A stretch of DNA of 64,000 nt from Zestomonas carbonaria. Its GTDB lineage: Bacteria; Pseudomonadota; Gammaproteobacteria; Pseudomonadales; Pseudomonadaceae. Shown in pieces: positions 37,953 to 47,921 of the stretch. Every line of letters begins with the position of its first letter. Position 1 is the stretch's first letter. The notes under the pieces were generated by a model, which saw nothing but the letters and a program-made list of their open reading frames with translations, was not told where the DNA came from and searched no databases. Where the stretch lies: NCBI RefSeq assembly GCF_904061905.1, contig NZ_CAJFCI010000017.1, positions 1 through 64,000 on the forward strand, in the 5' to 3' direction. The translations under genes and the position numbers were made by a program.

Positions 37953-38675
37953 ATGAATCGTCCCAGTGGCCGCGCGCCCGACCAGCTTCGCCAGATCCGC
38001 ATCACCCGCAACTACACCAAGCATGCCGAGGGTTCGGTGCTGGTGGAGTTCGGCGACACCAAGGTGATCTGCACGGTCAGCATCGAGAACGGCGTGCCGC
38101 GCTTCCTCAAGGGGCAAGGGCAGGGCTGGCTGACCGCCGAGTACGGCATGCTGCCGCGCGCCACCGGCGAGCGCAACCAGCGCGAGGCCAGCCGTGGCAA
38201 GCAGGGCGGGCGGACCCTGGAGATCCAGCGCCTGATCGGTCGTTCGCTGCGCGCCGCGCTGGACATGTCCAAGCTCGGCGAGATCACCCTGTACGTCGAC
38301 TGCGACGTGATCCAGGCCGACGGCGGCACCCGCACCGCGTCGATCACCGGCGCGATGGTGGCGCTGGTCGATGCCCTGCGCGTCCTCAAGAAGCGTGGCG
38401 GCCTGAAGGGGGGCGACCCGCTCAAGCAACTGATCTCCGCCGTGTCGGTGGGCATCTACAAGGGCGAGCCGGTGCTCGACCTGGACTACCTGGAAGACTC
38501 CGCCGCGGAAACCGATCTCAACGTGGTGATGACCGACTCCGGCGGCTTCATCGAGGTGCAGGGCACCGCCGAAGGCGAGCCGTTCCATCCCGAGGCGCTC
38601 GCCGCCATGCTGGACCTGGCGCGCAAGGGCATGGCCGAGCTGGTCGAGCTGCAGCGCGCGGCCCTGGCCGACTGA
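37953..38675 (+). CDS. rph: Ribonuclease PH
   Basis: A 240-residue phosphorolytic 3'-5' exoribonuclease that trims tRNA 3' ends. It begins [41 protein letters not shown] and contains the conserved [14 protein letters not shown] and [19 protein letters not shown] active-site segments. Full length, with no sign of the frameshift known in some E. coli strains. Confidence 0.97.
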   Translation: MNRPSGRAPDQLRQIRITRNYTKHAEGSVLVEFGDTKVICTVSIENGVPRFLKGQGQGWLTAEYGMLPRATGERNQREASRGKQGGRTLEIQRLIGRSLRAALDMSKLGEITLYVDCDVIQADGGTRTASITGAMVALVDALRVLKKRGGLKGGDPLKQLISAVSVGIYKGEPVLDLDYLEDSAAETDLNVVMTDSGGFIEVQGTAEGEPFHPEALAAMLDLARKGMAELVELQRAALAD

Positions 38676-38706
38676 TTCTTCTTCCCTACTCGCAAGGAGC
38701 ACCCGC

Positions 38707-39075
38707 ATGAGCGACGAACCGCTACCGGTCACCACCGTCAGCCAGGAAGCCCGCCAATGGGCGATGTTCTGCCACTTCGCGGCCTTCTTCGGCCTGGTGT
38801 TTCCCTTCGGCAACCTGCTCGGTCCGTTGATCGTCTGGCAGATCAAGAAGGACTTCGATCCCTTCGTCGACGCCCAGGGCAAGGAAGCGTTGAACTTCCA
38901 GATCACCGTATCGCTGGCGGCGCTGGTGTGCTTCATGCTGATGCTGGTGGTGATCGGCTTCCTGCTGCTCGGCCTGCTCGGCATCGTCGCGCTGGTGCTG
39001 GTCATCATCGCCGGCATCAAGGCCAACGAAGGGCAGGACTACCGCTATCCGTTCAACTGGCGGTTGGTGAAGTAG
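38707..39075 (+). CDS. DUF4870-domain membrane protein
   Basis: A 122-residue protein. The N terminus is soluble (VTTVSQEARQWAMFCHFAAFFGLVFPFGNLLGPLIVWQIKKDFDPFVDAQGKEALNFQ), the region that defines DUF4870/Tic20-like proteins. Two hydrophobic segments follow (ITVSLAALVCFMLMLVVIGFLLLGLLGIVALVLVIIAG). Inner-membrane location is likely; function unknown. It follows rph by 31 bp and is probably cotranscribed. Confidence 0.85.
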   Translation: MSDEPLPVTTVSQEARQWAMFCHFAAFFGLVFPFGNLLGPLIVWQIKKDFDPFVDAQGKEALNFQITVSLAALVCFMLMLVVIGFLLLGLLGIVALVLVIIAGIKANEGQDYRYPFNWRLVK

Positions 39076-39137
39076 GAGCCAGCTTGCTGGCGATCCGGCA
39101 GCTTCCGCATGGCCGGGAGCCCCGATCGCCAGCAAGC
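39072..39137. repeat. REP-like palindrome (degenerate)
   Basis: GTAGGAGCCAGCTTGCTGG (from 39072) and the partial inverted GATCGCCAGCAAGC (39124-39137) form a degenerate version of the palindrome at 7016-7082. It overlaps the stop codon of the DUF4870 gene. Confidence 0.6.
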
Positions 39138-39154
39138 GAGGTTCCCACAAAAGC

Positions 39155-39181
39155 AAAAAGCCGGCTGATGCCGGCTTTTTG
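39155..39181. terminator. Bidirectional Rho-independent terminator
   Basis: AAAAAGCCGGC-TGAT-GCCGGCTTTTT: an 11-bp stem with A tract and T tract, between the convergent DUF4870 gene and crc. It should work in both directions. Confidence 0.85.
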
Positions 39182-39188
39182 TTGTCCG

Positions 39189-39968
39189 TCAGACCGTCAG
39201 CGTCCAGTCGTAGTCGACGATCAGCGGCGCGTGCTGCGAGAAGCGCGGCTGTCGCGGCAGGCGGGCGCCACGCACGAAGCGGCGCAGGCCCGGGGTGAGC
39301 AACTGGTAGTCGAAGCGCCAGCCGAGGTTGAGCATCTGCGCTTGCTCGGTGTCCGGCCACCAACTGAATTGCTCGCCTTCGCGGCTGACTTCGCGCAGGG
39401 CGTCGACGTAGCCCATGTTGCCGATCACTTCGTCCATCCACGCCCGTTCCGGCGCGAGGAAGCCCGGCGACTGCTGGCAGTCGCGCCAGTTCTTCACGTC
39501 CATCTTCTGATGGGCGACGTAAAGCGAGCCGCAATAGATGTACTCGCGGCGCTTGCGGCGCTGCTTGTCCAGGTAATGGGTGAAGTCGTCCATGAACTTG
39601 AACTTGTGGTTCAGGCTCTCGTCGCCGTTCTGCCCGGAAGGCAGCAGCACGCTGGCGATACTCACCTTGTCGAAATCGGCCTGCAGGTAGCGCCCGTAGC
39701 GATCGGCGGTCTCGAAACCGAGTCCACTGATCACCGCCTTGGGTTGCAACCGCGAATAAAGCGCCACACCACCTTGGTCGGGCACTTCGGCTTCGCAGGC
39801 ATAGAGGAAATAGCCGTCCAGTTGGAAGGCTTGGTCGTCCAGTTCAAAGGCGGAAGAGCGGGTATCCTGCAGACAGATGACGTCGGCATTCTGTGCTTGC
39901 AGCCAGCTGAGTAGACCCCGCTCGACCGCAGCTTGAATACCATTCACGTTCACACTGATGATCCGCAT
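39189..39968 (-). CDS. crc: Catabolite repression control protein Crc
   Basis: A 259-residue protein of the endonuclease/exonuclease/phosphatase fold (MRIISVNVNGIQAAVERGLLSWLQAQNADVICLQDTR... DYDWTL at the end). In Pseudomonas, Crc acts with Hfq to repress translation of catabolic mRNAs and is itself not an active nuclease. The length and position (divergent from pyrE) match the PAO1 gene. It probably affects the amine, alanine and other catabolic genes in this window. Confidence 0.97.
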   Translation of the reverse strand: MRIISVNVNGIQAAVERGLLSWLQAQNADVICLQDTRSSAFELDDQAFQLDGYFLYACEAEVPDQGGVALYSRLQPKAVISGLGFETADRYGRYLQADFDKVSIASVLLPSGQNGDESLNHKFKFMDDFTHYLDKQRRKRREYIYCGSLYVAHQKMDVKNWRDCQQSPGFLAPERAWMDEVIGNMGYVDALREVSREGEQFSWWPDTEQAQMLNLGWRFDYQLLTPGLRRFVRGARLPRQPRFSQHAPLIVDYDWTLTV

Positions 39969-40049
39969 AAATGGCCCCCAAAAACACGTGGGTGTATGAT
40001 ACCCGAGCTCATCTCAATTAGCTAAATCCGTGCCGTTCGGGGCTTTTTC

Positions 40050-40691
40050 ATGCAGGCGTACCAGCGCGACTTCATTCGTTTTGCCATCGAACGCGGGGTA
40101 CTGCGTTTCGGTCAGTTCACTCTCAAGTCCGGGCGCGTCAGCCCCTATTTCTTCAATGCCGGGCTGTTCAACAGCGGCTCCGCGCTGGCCAGGCTCGGCC
40201 AGTGCTACGCTGAGGCGGTGATCGATAGCGGGCTGGATTTCGACGTGCTGTTCGGCCCGGCCTACAAGGGCATCCCGCTGGCGGCGGCGACCGCCGTGGC
40301 GCTGGCCGACAGGCACGACCGCGACCTGCCCTGGTGCTTCAACCGCAAGGAAGCCAAGGATCACGGCGAAGGCGGCACCCTGGTCGGCGCGCCGTTGCAG
40401 GGCCGGGTGCTGATCGTCGACGACGTGATCACCGCCGGCACGGCGATCCGCGAAGTGATGCAGATCATCCGCGCCCAGGACGCCCAGGCTGCCGGTGTGC
40501 TGATCGCGCTGGACCGCCAGGAGCGCGGCCAGGGCGAACTGTCGGCCATACAGGAAGTCGAGCGGGATTTCGGCATGCCTGTGATCAGCATCGTCTCGCT
40601 GGAGCAGGTGTTGGAGTATCTTGCCGAGGATGCCGTGCTGAAGGAGCACTTGCCGGCGGTGCAGGCCTATCGCGACCAGTACGGGATCTAA
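40050..40691 (+). CDS. pyrE: Orotate phosphoribosyltransferase
   Basis: A 213-residue enzyme of pyrimidine synthesis converting orotate and PRPP to OMP. It has the PRPP-binding motif [18 protein letters not shown], the [15 protein letters not shown] region and [13 protein letters not shown]. Just upstream (about 40028-40049) a GC-rich hairpin followed by a T run (GCCGTTCGGGGCTTTTT) could act as an attenuator; this is a visual impression. Confidence 0.97.
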   Translation: MQAYQRDFIRFAIERGVLRFGQFTLKSGRVSPYFFNAGLFNSGSALARLGQCYAEAVIDSGLDFDVLFGPAYKGIPLAAATAVALADRHDRDLPWCFNRKEAKDHGEGGTLVGAPLQGRVLIVDDVITAGTAIREVMQIIRAQDAQAAGVLIALDRQERGQGELSAIQEVERDFGMPVISIVSLEQVLEYLAEDAVLKEHLPAVQAYRDQYGI

Positions 40692-40712
40692 CTTCTCCAA
40701 CAGGTATCGTCC

Positions 40713-41312
40713 ATGCTCAAACCGGTTTCGTTGCGCGTAACGCTGTTGCTGGGGATGCTGCTGCCGCTGGCCAGCCAGGGGCAGACCACCGAGTTGTATC
40801 GCTACGTCAACGACAAGGGCGTGGTCGTGCTGGACCGCCAGGGCGTGCCGCCGCAGTACATCGGCAAGGGCTACGAGGTGCTCAACGAGCAGGGGCGGGT
40901 GATCCGGGTGGTTCCGCCGGCGCCGAGCCCGGAGGAGATGAAGCGCCAGTTGGCCGAGAAGGCCCGGGCCCGCTCCGATGCGCAACTGCTGCGCCTGTAC
41001 AGCACCCCGGAGGACGTCGAGCGGGCCAAGGTGCGCAAGCTGGCCGAACTGGATGGCCTGATCAGCGTGGCGAACGGCAACCTGCAATCGCTGCGCACCC
41101 AGCAGGCCAACCTGCAGAGCCAGGCCGCCGACCATGAGCGCGCCGGCCGCGAGGTGCCCGCGCACCTGGTGTCGCAGATCGAGAACCTCAAGTCCGAGCA
41201 GACGCATACCCAGCAGGACATCCGTCGCTACCAGACGGCGCGCCAACAGGCCGAAGCGAGCTTCGATGCGGATCGGGCGAGACTGGCCGAACTGCTCGGC
41301 GCGAACCGCTGA
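40713..41312 (+). CDS. DUF4124-domain exported protein with coiled coil
   Basis: A 199-residue exported protein: signal peptide MLKPVSLRVTLLLGMLLPLASQGQ, then a DUF4124 domain (TTELYRYVNDKGVVVLDRQGVPPQYIGKGYEVLNEQGRVIRVVPPAP), then a long predicted coiled coil (about 85-195, including RKLAELDGLISVANGNLQSLRTQQANLQSQAADHE). It lies 21 bp after pyrE. Role unknown; periplasmic or envelope-associated. Confidence 0.85.
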   Translation: MLKPVSLRVTLLLGMLLPLASQGQTTELYRYVNDKGVVVLDRQGVPPQYIGKGYEVLNEQGRVIRVVPPAPSPEEMKRQLAEKARARSDAQLLRLYSTPEDVERAKVRKLAELDGLISVANGNLQSLRTQQANLQSQAADHERAGREVPAHLVSQIENLKSEQTHTQQDIRRYQTARQQAEASFDADRARLAELLGANR

Positions 41313-41322
41313 CCGACCAGAG

Positions 41323-41346
41323 GTAGGGTGGGCTTCAGCCCACCGA
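41323..41346. repeat. GTAGGGTGGGCTTCAGCCCACC intergenic repeat
   Basis: A short palindrome of the GTAGGGTGGGC family lies between the DUF4124 gene and the convergent thioesterase gene. It may form a hairpin at both 3' ends. Confidence 0.55.
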
Positions 41347-41405
41347 TTCTCTTTTCAATGAATTGAAGCGGAGCTCCGCCCGGCCCGCTCTACGGCTGCC
41401 CGGCG

Positions 41406-41843
41406 CTATTCCCCGGGCGCACGGCGCTCGTATCCCCGCGCCTTTTCGCGTAGCCAGTCGGGCAGCGGCTGGCTGCTGCGGCTTTCGCCATTGGCGTGCA
41501 CGTAGATCACTTCACCGGCGGTCAGCGCCGTGTCGTCGCGCCAGATGCCGAGGTTGAAGGTCAGGCTCGAGCGGCCCAGGCGGCCGATGCGCACGCCGAT
41601 GTCCAGGCAGTCGTCGAAGCGTGCCGGGGCGAAGTACTCGAGGACGGTCTTGACCGCGAAGAAGTCGCCGCCGTCGCGGCTGAGGTCGGCCGGATAGGCG
41701 ATGCCCAGCGCGCGGAAGTATTCGGTGATGCCGACGTCGGCATAGGTCAGGTAGTTGCCGTTGAACACGATCCCTTGCGGGTCGACCTCCGCCCAGCGCA
41801 CCCGCAGGGGATGGATGAAGCGGAAGTCGGCGCGGTCGAGCAT
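41406..41843 (-). CDS. Hotdog-fold acyl-CoA thioesterase (YbgC/FadM-like)
   Basis: A 145-residue hotdog-fold protein with the 4HBT motif HPLRVRWAEVDPQGIVFNGNYLTYADVGITEYFRALG (catalytic Asp in VDPQGIVFNGNY). It hydrolyses acyl-CoA thioesters. It starts 2 bp after the argB stop and is probably cotranscribed. Substrate chain length unknown. Confidence 0.88.
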   Translation of the reverse strand: MLDRADFRFIHPLRVRWAEVDPQGIVFNGNYLTYADVGITEYFRALGIAYPADLSRDGGDFFAVKTVLEYFAPARFDDCLDIGVRIGRLGRSSLTFNLGIWRDDTALTAGEVIYVHANGESRSSQPLPDWLREKARGYERRAPGE

Positions 41844-41845
41844 GC

Positions 41846-42778
<933 letters not shown>

Positions 42779-45376
42779 TCAGAACGGCAGGTTGAGGTTG
42801 GGGTCGACGGCCAGCAACTGGGCGCGGAACAGTTCGCGAATGCGCTCGAGCTCCGCCTGGGTGTCGCCCTCGAAGCGCAGCACCAGCACCGGCGTGGTGT
42901 TGGAGGCGCGTACCAGACCCCAGCCCTTGGGATAATCGACGCGCACACCGTCCAGGGTGGTCACGCTGCCTTCGCCCCATTCGCCGCCGCTCTGCAGGCG
43001 CTCGATGATGCGGAACTTGGTTTCCTCGGTGACCTGGACGTTGATTTCCGGGGTCGAGATGTCGACCGGGAAGGCGGAGAACACGTGCTCGGCGTCGCGC
43101 TTGTCGAGGCTGAGGATCTCCAGCAGGCGGGCGGCGCTGTAGATACCGTCGTCGAAGCCGAACCAGCGCTCCTTGAAGAAGATGTGGCCGCTCATCTCGC
43201 CGGCCAGCAGGGCGCCGGTCTCCTTCATCTTCTTCTTGATCAGCGAGTGGCCGGTCTTCCACATCACCGGGCGGCCGCCGTAGCCGCTGATCAGCGCGCC
43301 CAGGCGGCGGGTGCACTTGACGTCGAAGATCACGTCGGCGCCGGGGTTGCGCGATACCACGTCCTTGGCGAACAGCATCATCAGGCGGTCTGGGTAGATG
43401 ATGGTGCCTTCGTTGGTCACCACGCCAACGCGGTCGCCGTCGCCGTCGAAGGCCAGGCCGAGGTCGGCCTTCTCTGCCTTGACCTTGGTGATCAGGTCTT
43501 CCAGGTTCTCCGGCTTGCCCGGGTCCGGGTGGTGGTTGGGGAAGGTGCCGTCCACGTCGCAGAACAGCGGGATCACCGTGCAGCCCAGGGCTTCGATCAG
43601 TTGCGGGGCGATCACCCCGGCGACGCCGTTGCCGCAGTCGACCACCACGCGCAGTGGCTTGGCCAGGGCGATGTCGTCGCGGATCTGCTTGAAGTAGCGG
43701 TCGAGGATGTCCACCTGCTCGACGTTGCCGACGCCGCTGGCCAGGTCGTTGCTCTCGATGCGCTGGCGCAGGGCCTGGATTTGCTCGTTGGCCAGGGTGT
43801 CGCCGGCGATCATGATCTTGAAGCCGTTGTAGTCCGGCGGATTGTGGCTGCCGGTGAGCATGACGCCGGATTTGCCTTCCAGCACGTTGGCGGCATAGTA
43901 CAGCGCCGGAGTCGGCACCATGCCGATGTCGCTGACCTGGCAGCCGGTGTCGGCGATGCCCTGGATCAGCGCCTGCACCAGCTCGGGGCCGGACAGGCGG
44001 CCGTCGCGGCCAACCGCGACGCAGGGCTCGCCACGGGCGAGGCTTTCCGAACCGACCGCGCGGCCGATCCAGTAGGCGGTCTCGGTGGTCAGGGTGTCGC
44101 CGACCACGCCGCGGATGTCATAGGCGCGGAAAATGCTGGTGGGCAACGTGGGTGGAGTGATGGCGGTATCGGGCATGGGGCTTTGCTCCAATCCCAGGAG
44201 ATCCTGGTCTTCGTCGAGAATGTCGATATCGAGGATATCGGTGTCCTGAAACAGCGGGTCGACCAGTTCGCTGGTTCGGACCGGCTGGGGCGCCTCCGGG
44301 CGTTCCGGTGCGGTGGCGCTCTTGTCTTTGCCGTTGCCATTGCTGGTGGCCGCGGTGGGGCGAGGCAGGCGAGCCAAGGTCTGGGCCAGCAAGTTGAGTT
44401 CGGGCAGGCGCAGACTGAAGGCTTTGACGGTCTTGCCGCTCGAGAGTTCGCGCAGCATCTGGCCGAGTTGCTCCACGTCGTCGCGCAGGCGTCGTTGCTG
44501 GCCGCGCAGCAGCAGGAACAGGCCGAGCAGCGCACCGCCAAGTGCCAGCAGCACGGCGGGGGCCAGCAGCCACAGCGGGACGCCGCCCTGTTCCAGGGCG
44601 CTGCCGGGGGTGAAGGTCAGTTTCCAGTTGGGATTGCCGCTGGCGAGGACCAGCGGCGTCCCCGCTGCGCCATCACCGCGCTGGGTGAGCACTTGCGCCG
44701 GGCTGTTGCCGAACTGCTGGGTGAGCTGCAATTGGCCGACGCCGGCCGGCAGCGGCGGCAGGGCGGCGAGCAGGCGTTGCAGGTCGAACACCAGCAGCAG
44801 GGTGCCGGCGGCCGGTTCGTTGTCGCTGGCGCGCAGCGGCGCGACGCTGTAGAGCAGCCAGCGCTGGCCGACCCGGTAGGCTTCCGGGGCCGGCGGCTGG
44901 CCGTTCTCGGCGCGGCGGATCAGGTCGAGGGCGGCGAAGTTCACCGGCGCCGCGTTGCTGGCATCCTGCGCCGCCTGGCCACGCAGGTTGAGATGGGCGC
45001 CGACCACGCTTTCCCAGTAGCCGAGCGCTCGTTCGGCGGCGTTCAACTGAGTGCCGTCCTGGCTTTGCAGGGCGAGCAGCAGTTGCGGGTTGCGCGCGGC
45101 GGCGTGGGTGTCGGCCTGCACTTGCTTGACGGCCTGCTGCAAGGCTGCCGCCTGGCTGCCGCCCCAGGCTTCGGCGAGGCGCTGGCGCTGTTCGGCCTGC
45201 TGGCTTTGCAGGCCGCCGAACCAGAGCAGCGCGGCGGCGGCGATCAGGCCGGCCAGGCTGGCGCCGAGCCCCGGCAGCAGGGTCGAAAGGTCCGTCGCTC
45301 CGGCCGTTGGGGCCTGACGGGAGGCGTCGGGGTTGATGGGGGCCGGCTCCTTGGCGGCGTGCTTGAAGAGTTTCAC
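42779..45376 (-). CDS. algC: Phosphomannomutase/phosphoglucomutase AlgC with membrane-anchored N-terminal extension
   Basis: An 865-residue protein. Residues 401-865 are the classic AlgC enzyme: LPTSIFRAYDIRGVVGDTLT, phosphoserine loop MLTGSHNPPDYNG (Ser510) and metal loop AFDGDGDRVGV. It makes mannose-1-P and glucose-1-P for alginate, LPS, Psl/Pel and rhamnolipid synthesis. The first 400 residues have a membrane helix (about 35-54), a periplasmic-sized domain (55-265), a second helix (267-291) and an acidic linker (about 370-400). Translation starting at Met401 (44176) would give the 465-residue core form. Both starts may be used. Confidence 0.95.
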   Translation of the reverse strand: MKLFKHAAKEPAPINPDASRQAPTAGATDLSTLLPGLGASLAGLIAAAALLWFGGLQSQQAEQRQRLAEAWGGSQAAALQQAVKQVQADTHAAARNPQLLLALQSQDGTQLNAAERALGYWESVVGAHLNLRGQAAQDASNAAPVNFAALDLIRRAENGQPPAPEAYRVGQRWLLYSVAPLRASDNEPAAGTLLLVFDLQRLLAALPPLPAGVGQLQLTQQFGNSPAQVLTQRGDGAAGTPLVLASGNPNWKLTFTPGSALEQGGVPLWLLAPAVLLALGGALLGLFLLLRGQQRRLRDDVEQLGQMLRELSSGKTVKAFSLRLPELNLLAQTLARLPRPTAATSNGNGKDKSATAPERPEAPQPVRTSELVDPLFQDTDILDIDILDEDQDLLGLEQSPMPDTAITPPTLPTSIFRAYDIRGVVGDTLTTETAYWIGRAVGSESLARGEPCVAVGRDGRLSGPELVQALIQGIADTGCQVSDIGMVPTPALYYAANVLEGKSGVMLTGSHNPPDYNGFKIMIAGDTLANEQIQALRQRIESNDLASGVGNVEQVDILDRYFKQIRDDIALAKPLRVVVDCGNGVAGVIAPQLIEALGCTVIPLFCDVDGTFPNHHPDPGKPENLEDLITKVKAEKADLGLAFDGDGDRVGVVTNEGTIIYPDRLMMLFAKDVVSRNPGADVIFDVKCTRRLGALISGYGGRPVMWKTGHSLIKKKMKETGALLAGEMSGHIFFKERWFGFDDGIYSAARLLEILSLDKRDAEHVFSAFPVDISTPEINVQVTEETKFRIIERLQSGGEWGEGSVTTLDGVRVDYPKGWGLVRASNTTPVLVLRFEGDTQAELERIRELFRAQLLAVDPNLNLPF

Positions 45377-45421
45377 GCGGGGTCTCCTCGACGATTCATC
45401 CTGAATGGGGGCGGCGGCTGA

Positions 45422-45877
45422 TCAGTGGCTGCCGGAGTGGCCGAAACCGCCGGCACCGCGCTCGCTGGCGTGGAATTCGTCGACCAGTTCGAAATGCGCC
45501 TGCACCACCGGCACCAGCATCAGTTGGGCGATGCGCTCGCCGACGGCGATGGTGAAGGCCGTGTGGCCGCGGTTCCAGCAGGACACCATCAGTTCGCCCT
45601 GGTAGTCGGAGTCGATCAGGCCGACCAGGTTGCCGAGCACGATGCCGTGCTTGTGGCCGAGCCCGGAGCGCGGCAGGACCAGCGCGGCCAGGCCGGGATC
45701 GGCGATGTGGATGGACAGGCCGGTGGGGATCAGCAGGGTCTGGCCCGGCTCGATCACGGCGTCTTCCTGGAGCATGGCGCGCAGGTCGAGGCCGGCGGAG
45801 CCCGGCGTGGCGTATTGCGGCAACGGGAAGTCGCGGCCGAGGCGCGGGTCGAGGATCTTGGCTTGCAGTGAGTGCAT
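45422..45877 (-). CDS. dut: dUTP pyrophosphatase
   Basis: A 151-residue trimeric dUTPase from [34 protein letters not shown] at 45877. Motifs [24 protein letters not shown] and the C-terminal glycine-rich [11 protein letters not shown] that closes over the active site are present. It converts dUTP to dUMP, limiting uracil in DNA and supplying thymidylate synthesis. Starts 8 bp after the coaBC stop. Confidence 0.97.
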   Translation of the reverse strand: MHSLQAKILDPRLGRDFPLPQYATPGSAGLDLRAMLQEDAVIEPGQTLLIPTGLSIHIADPGLAALVLPRSGLGHKHGIVLGNLVGLIDSDYQGELMVSCWNRGHTAFTIAVGERIAQLMLVPVVQAHFELVDEFHASERGAGGFGHSGSH

Positions 45878-45884
45878 GGTGGTC

Positions 45885-47093
45885 TCAGGCCTGGTTGAGG
45901 CGATCGGCGATGAAAGCGACCAGTTGGCGGGCGATCTTGCCCTTGCTGGTCTGGGCGAAGCTAGTCTGCCGCTGTTCGCGATCGATGATGGTGATGGCGT
46001 TCTCTTCGCTGTTGAAGCCGATTGTGGGGTTGGCCACATCGTTGGCAACGATCAGGTCGAGGTTCTTGTCGCGCAGTTTGCGCGAGGCGTAGTCGAGCAG
46101 GTTCTCCGTCTCGGCGGCGAAACCGACGCTGAACGGGCGGTCGGGGCGGCCGGCCAGGGTGGCGAGGATGTCCGGGTTGCGCACCAGTTGCAGCAGCAGG
46201 CCCTCGCCGGTGGTCGGGTCCTTCTTCATCTTGTGCGGGGCGACCACCTCGGGGCGGTAGTCGGCCACGGCGGCGGCGGCGATCAGCAGGTCGCAGGGCA
46301 TCGCCGCCTCGCAGGCGGCGAGCATGTCGCGGGCGCTGACCACGTCGATGCGGTTGACCCGGTCCGGCGTCGGCAGGTGCACCGGGCCACTGACCAGGGT
46401 GACCTTGGCGCCGGCCTCGGCGGCCGCTTCGGCGAGGGCGAAGCCCATCTTGCCGGAGCTGTGGTTGGTGATGTAGCGCACCGGGTCGATGTTCTCCTGG
46501 GTCGGCCCGGCGGTGATCAGCACGTGCCTGCCGTCCAGCGCCTGGCGCTGGAAGCAGTCGGCGGCGAGCAGGGCCAGGTTGTCGGGCTCCAGCATGCGGC
46601 CGAGACCGACGTCGCCGCAGGCCTGGGCGCCGGAGGCGGGGCCGAACACGCGCATACCGCGCTGGGCGAGCAGATCGAGATTGGCCTGGGTCGCCGGGTC
46701 GCGCCACATGCCCTGGTTCATCGCCGGGGCGAGGGCGACCATGGCGTCGGTGGCCAGCACCAGGGTGGTCAGCAGGTCGTTGGCGATGCCCTGGGCGAGG
46801 CGCGCCAGCAGGTCGGCGGTGGCCGGGGCGATCAGCACCAGGTCGGCCCAGCGCGCCAGCTCGATGTGGCCCATGGCAGCTTCGGCGGCGGGGTCGAGCA
46901 GGTCCAGATGGACCGGGTGGCCGGACAGCGCCTGGAGGGTCAGCGGCGTGATGAACTCACGGCCGCCCTGGGTCATCACCACGCGCACTTCGGCGCCCTG
47001 GTCGCGTAGCCGGCGAATCAGTTCGGCACTCTTGTAGGCGGCGATACCGCCACCCACGCCCAGGACGATGCGTTTCCGATACAGCCGCTGCAT
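45885..47093 (-). CDS. coaBC: Bifunctional phosphopantothenoylcysteine decarboxylase/synthetase
   Basis: A 402-residue fusion. The N-terminal CoaC flavoprotein ([23 protein letters not shown] ... PAMNQGMW) decarboxylates 4'-phosphopantothenoylcysteine. The C-terminal CoaB (about 190-402; [33 protein letters not shown]) joins cysteine to phosphopantothenate using CTP. Central step of coenzyme A synthesis. Divergent from radC and in an operon with dut. Confidence 0.97.
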   Translation of the reverse strand: MQRLYRKRIVLGVGGGIAAYKSAELIRRLRDQGAEVRVVMTQGGREFITPLTLQALSGHPVHLDLLDPAAEAAMGHIELARWADLVLIAPATADLLARLAQGIANDLLTTLVLATDAMVALAPAMNQGMWRDPATQANLDLLAQRGMRVFGPASGAQACGDVGLGRMLEPDNLALLAADCFQRQALDGRHVLITAGPTQENIDPVRYITNHSSGKMGFALAEAAAEAGAKVTLVSGPVHLPTPDRVNRIDVVSARDMLAACEAAMPCDLLIAAAAVADYRPEVVAPHKMKKDPTTGEGLLLQLVRNPDILATLAGRPDRPFSVGFAAETENLLDYASRKLRDKNLDLIVANDVANPTIGFNSEENAITIIDREQRQTSFAQTSKGKIARQLVAFIADRLNQA

Positions 47094-47230
47094 AGCACTT
47101 GCCTTAACACAGAGTGATGGAGTCGACGGCGCTGCCCGCCCTGGCCGGTCGCCGTGGAAAAAAAGAGCCGGTACGATAGCACAGCGCCCGCAGCGGAGCA
47201 GCGGGCCGGCTCTAGACCTAAGGAGAGGAT

Positions 47231-47905
47231 ATGAGTATTCGCGATTGGCCCGTGGCGGAGCGCCCGCGGGAAAAACTGCTGGAACAGGGCGCGGCGAGCC
47301 TGAGCGACGCCGAATTGCTGGCGATCTTCCTGCGTACCGGCGTGACCGGGCGCAGCGCGGTGGACCTGGCGCGCCACCTGCTCAGGGACTTCGGCAGCCT
47401 GCGCGCGCTACTGGAGGCCGACCTGGCGACCTTCAGCCGGCACCTGGGGCTGGGCGCGGCCAAGTTCGCCCAGTTGCAGGCGGTGCTGGAAATGGCCCGC
47501 CGCCACCTGGCCGAGCGGATCAGGCGCGATTCCGCGCTGGAGAGCCCGCAAGTGGTGCGTGACTACCTGAAAGCCTGCCTGCGCCACGAGCCCCACGAAG
47601 TGTTCGGCTGCCTGTTCCTCGATGCCAAGCACCGCGTGCTGGCCTTCGAGGTGCTGTTCCAGGGCACGGTGGATGGCGCCAGCGTCTACCCGCGCCAGGT
47701 GATCAAGCGTGCCCTGGCGCACAATGCGGCGGCTGTGATCCTTACCCACAACCACCCTTCGGGCGTGTCCGAGCCCAGCCAGGCGGACCGCCTGCTGACC
47801 CAGCGCCTGAAGGAGGCGCTGGCCCATGTCGACGTGCGGGTGCTCGACCACTTCGTGGTCGGTGATGGCGAGCCGCTGTCGATGGCTGAACTGGGGTGGT
47901 TGTGA
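47231..47905 (+). CDS. radC: RadC/JAB-domain protein
   Basis: A 224-residue protein with an N-terminal helix-hairpin-helix region ([22 protein letters not shown]) and a C-terminal JAMM metalloprotease-like domain, motif [14 protein letters not shown]. Its old annotation as a DNA-repair protein is not well supported experimentally. Convergent with the DppA-like gene; a GTAGGGTGGGCTTCAA repeat remnant lies in the 16-bp gap (about 47911). Confidence 0.93.
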   Translation: MSIRDWPVAERPREKLLEQGAASLSDAELLAIFLRTGVTGRSAVDLARHLLRDFGSLRALLEADLATFSRHLGLGAAKFAQLQAVLEMARRHLAERIRRDSALESPQVVRDYLKACLRHEPHEVFGCLFLDAKHRVLAFEVLFQGTVDGASVYPRQVIKRALAHNAAAVILTHNHPSGVSEPSQADRLLTQRLKEALAHVDVRVLDHFVVGDGEPLSMAELGWL

Positions 47906-47921
47906 TTCCGTAGGGTGGGCT

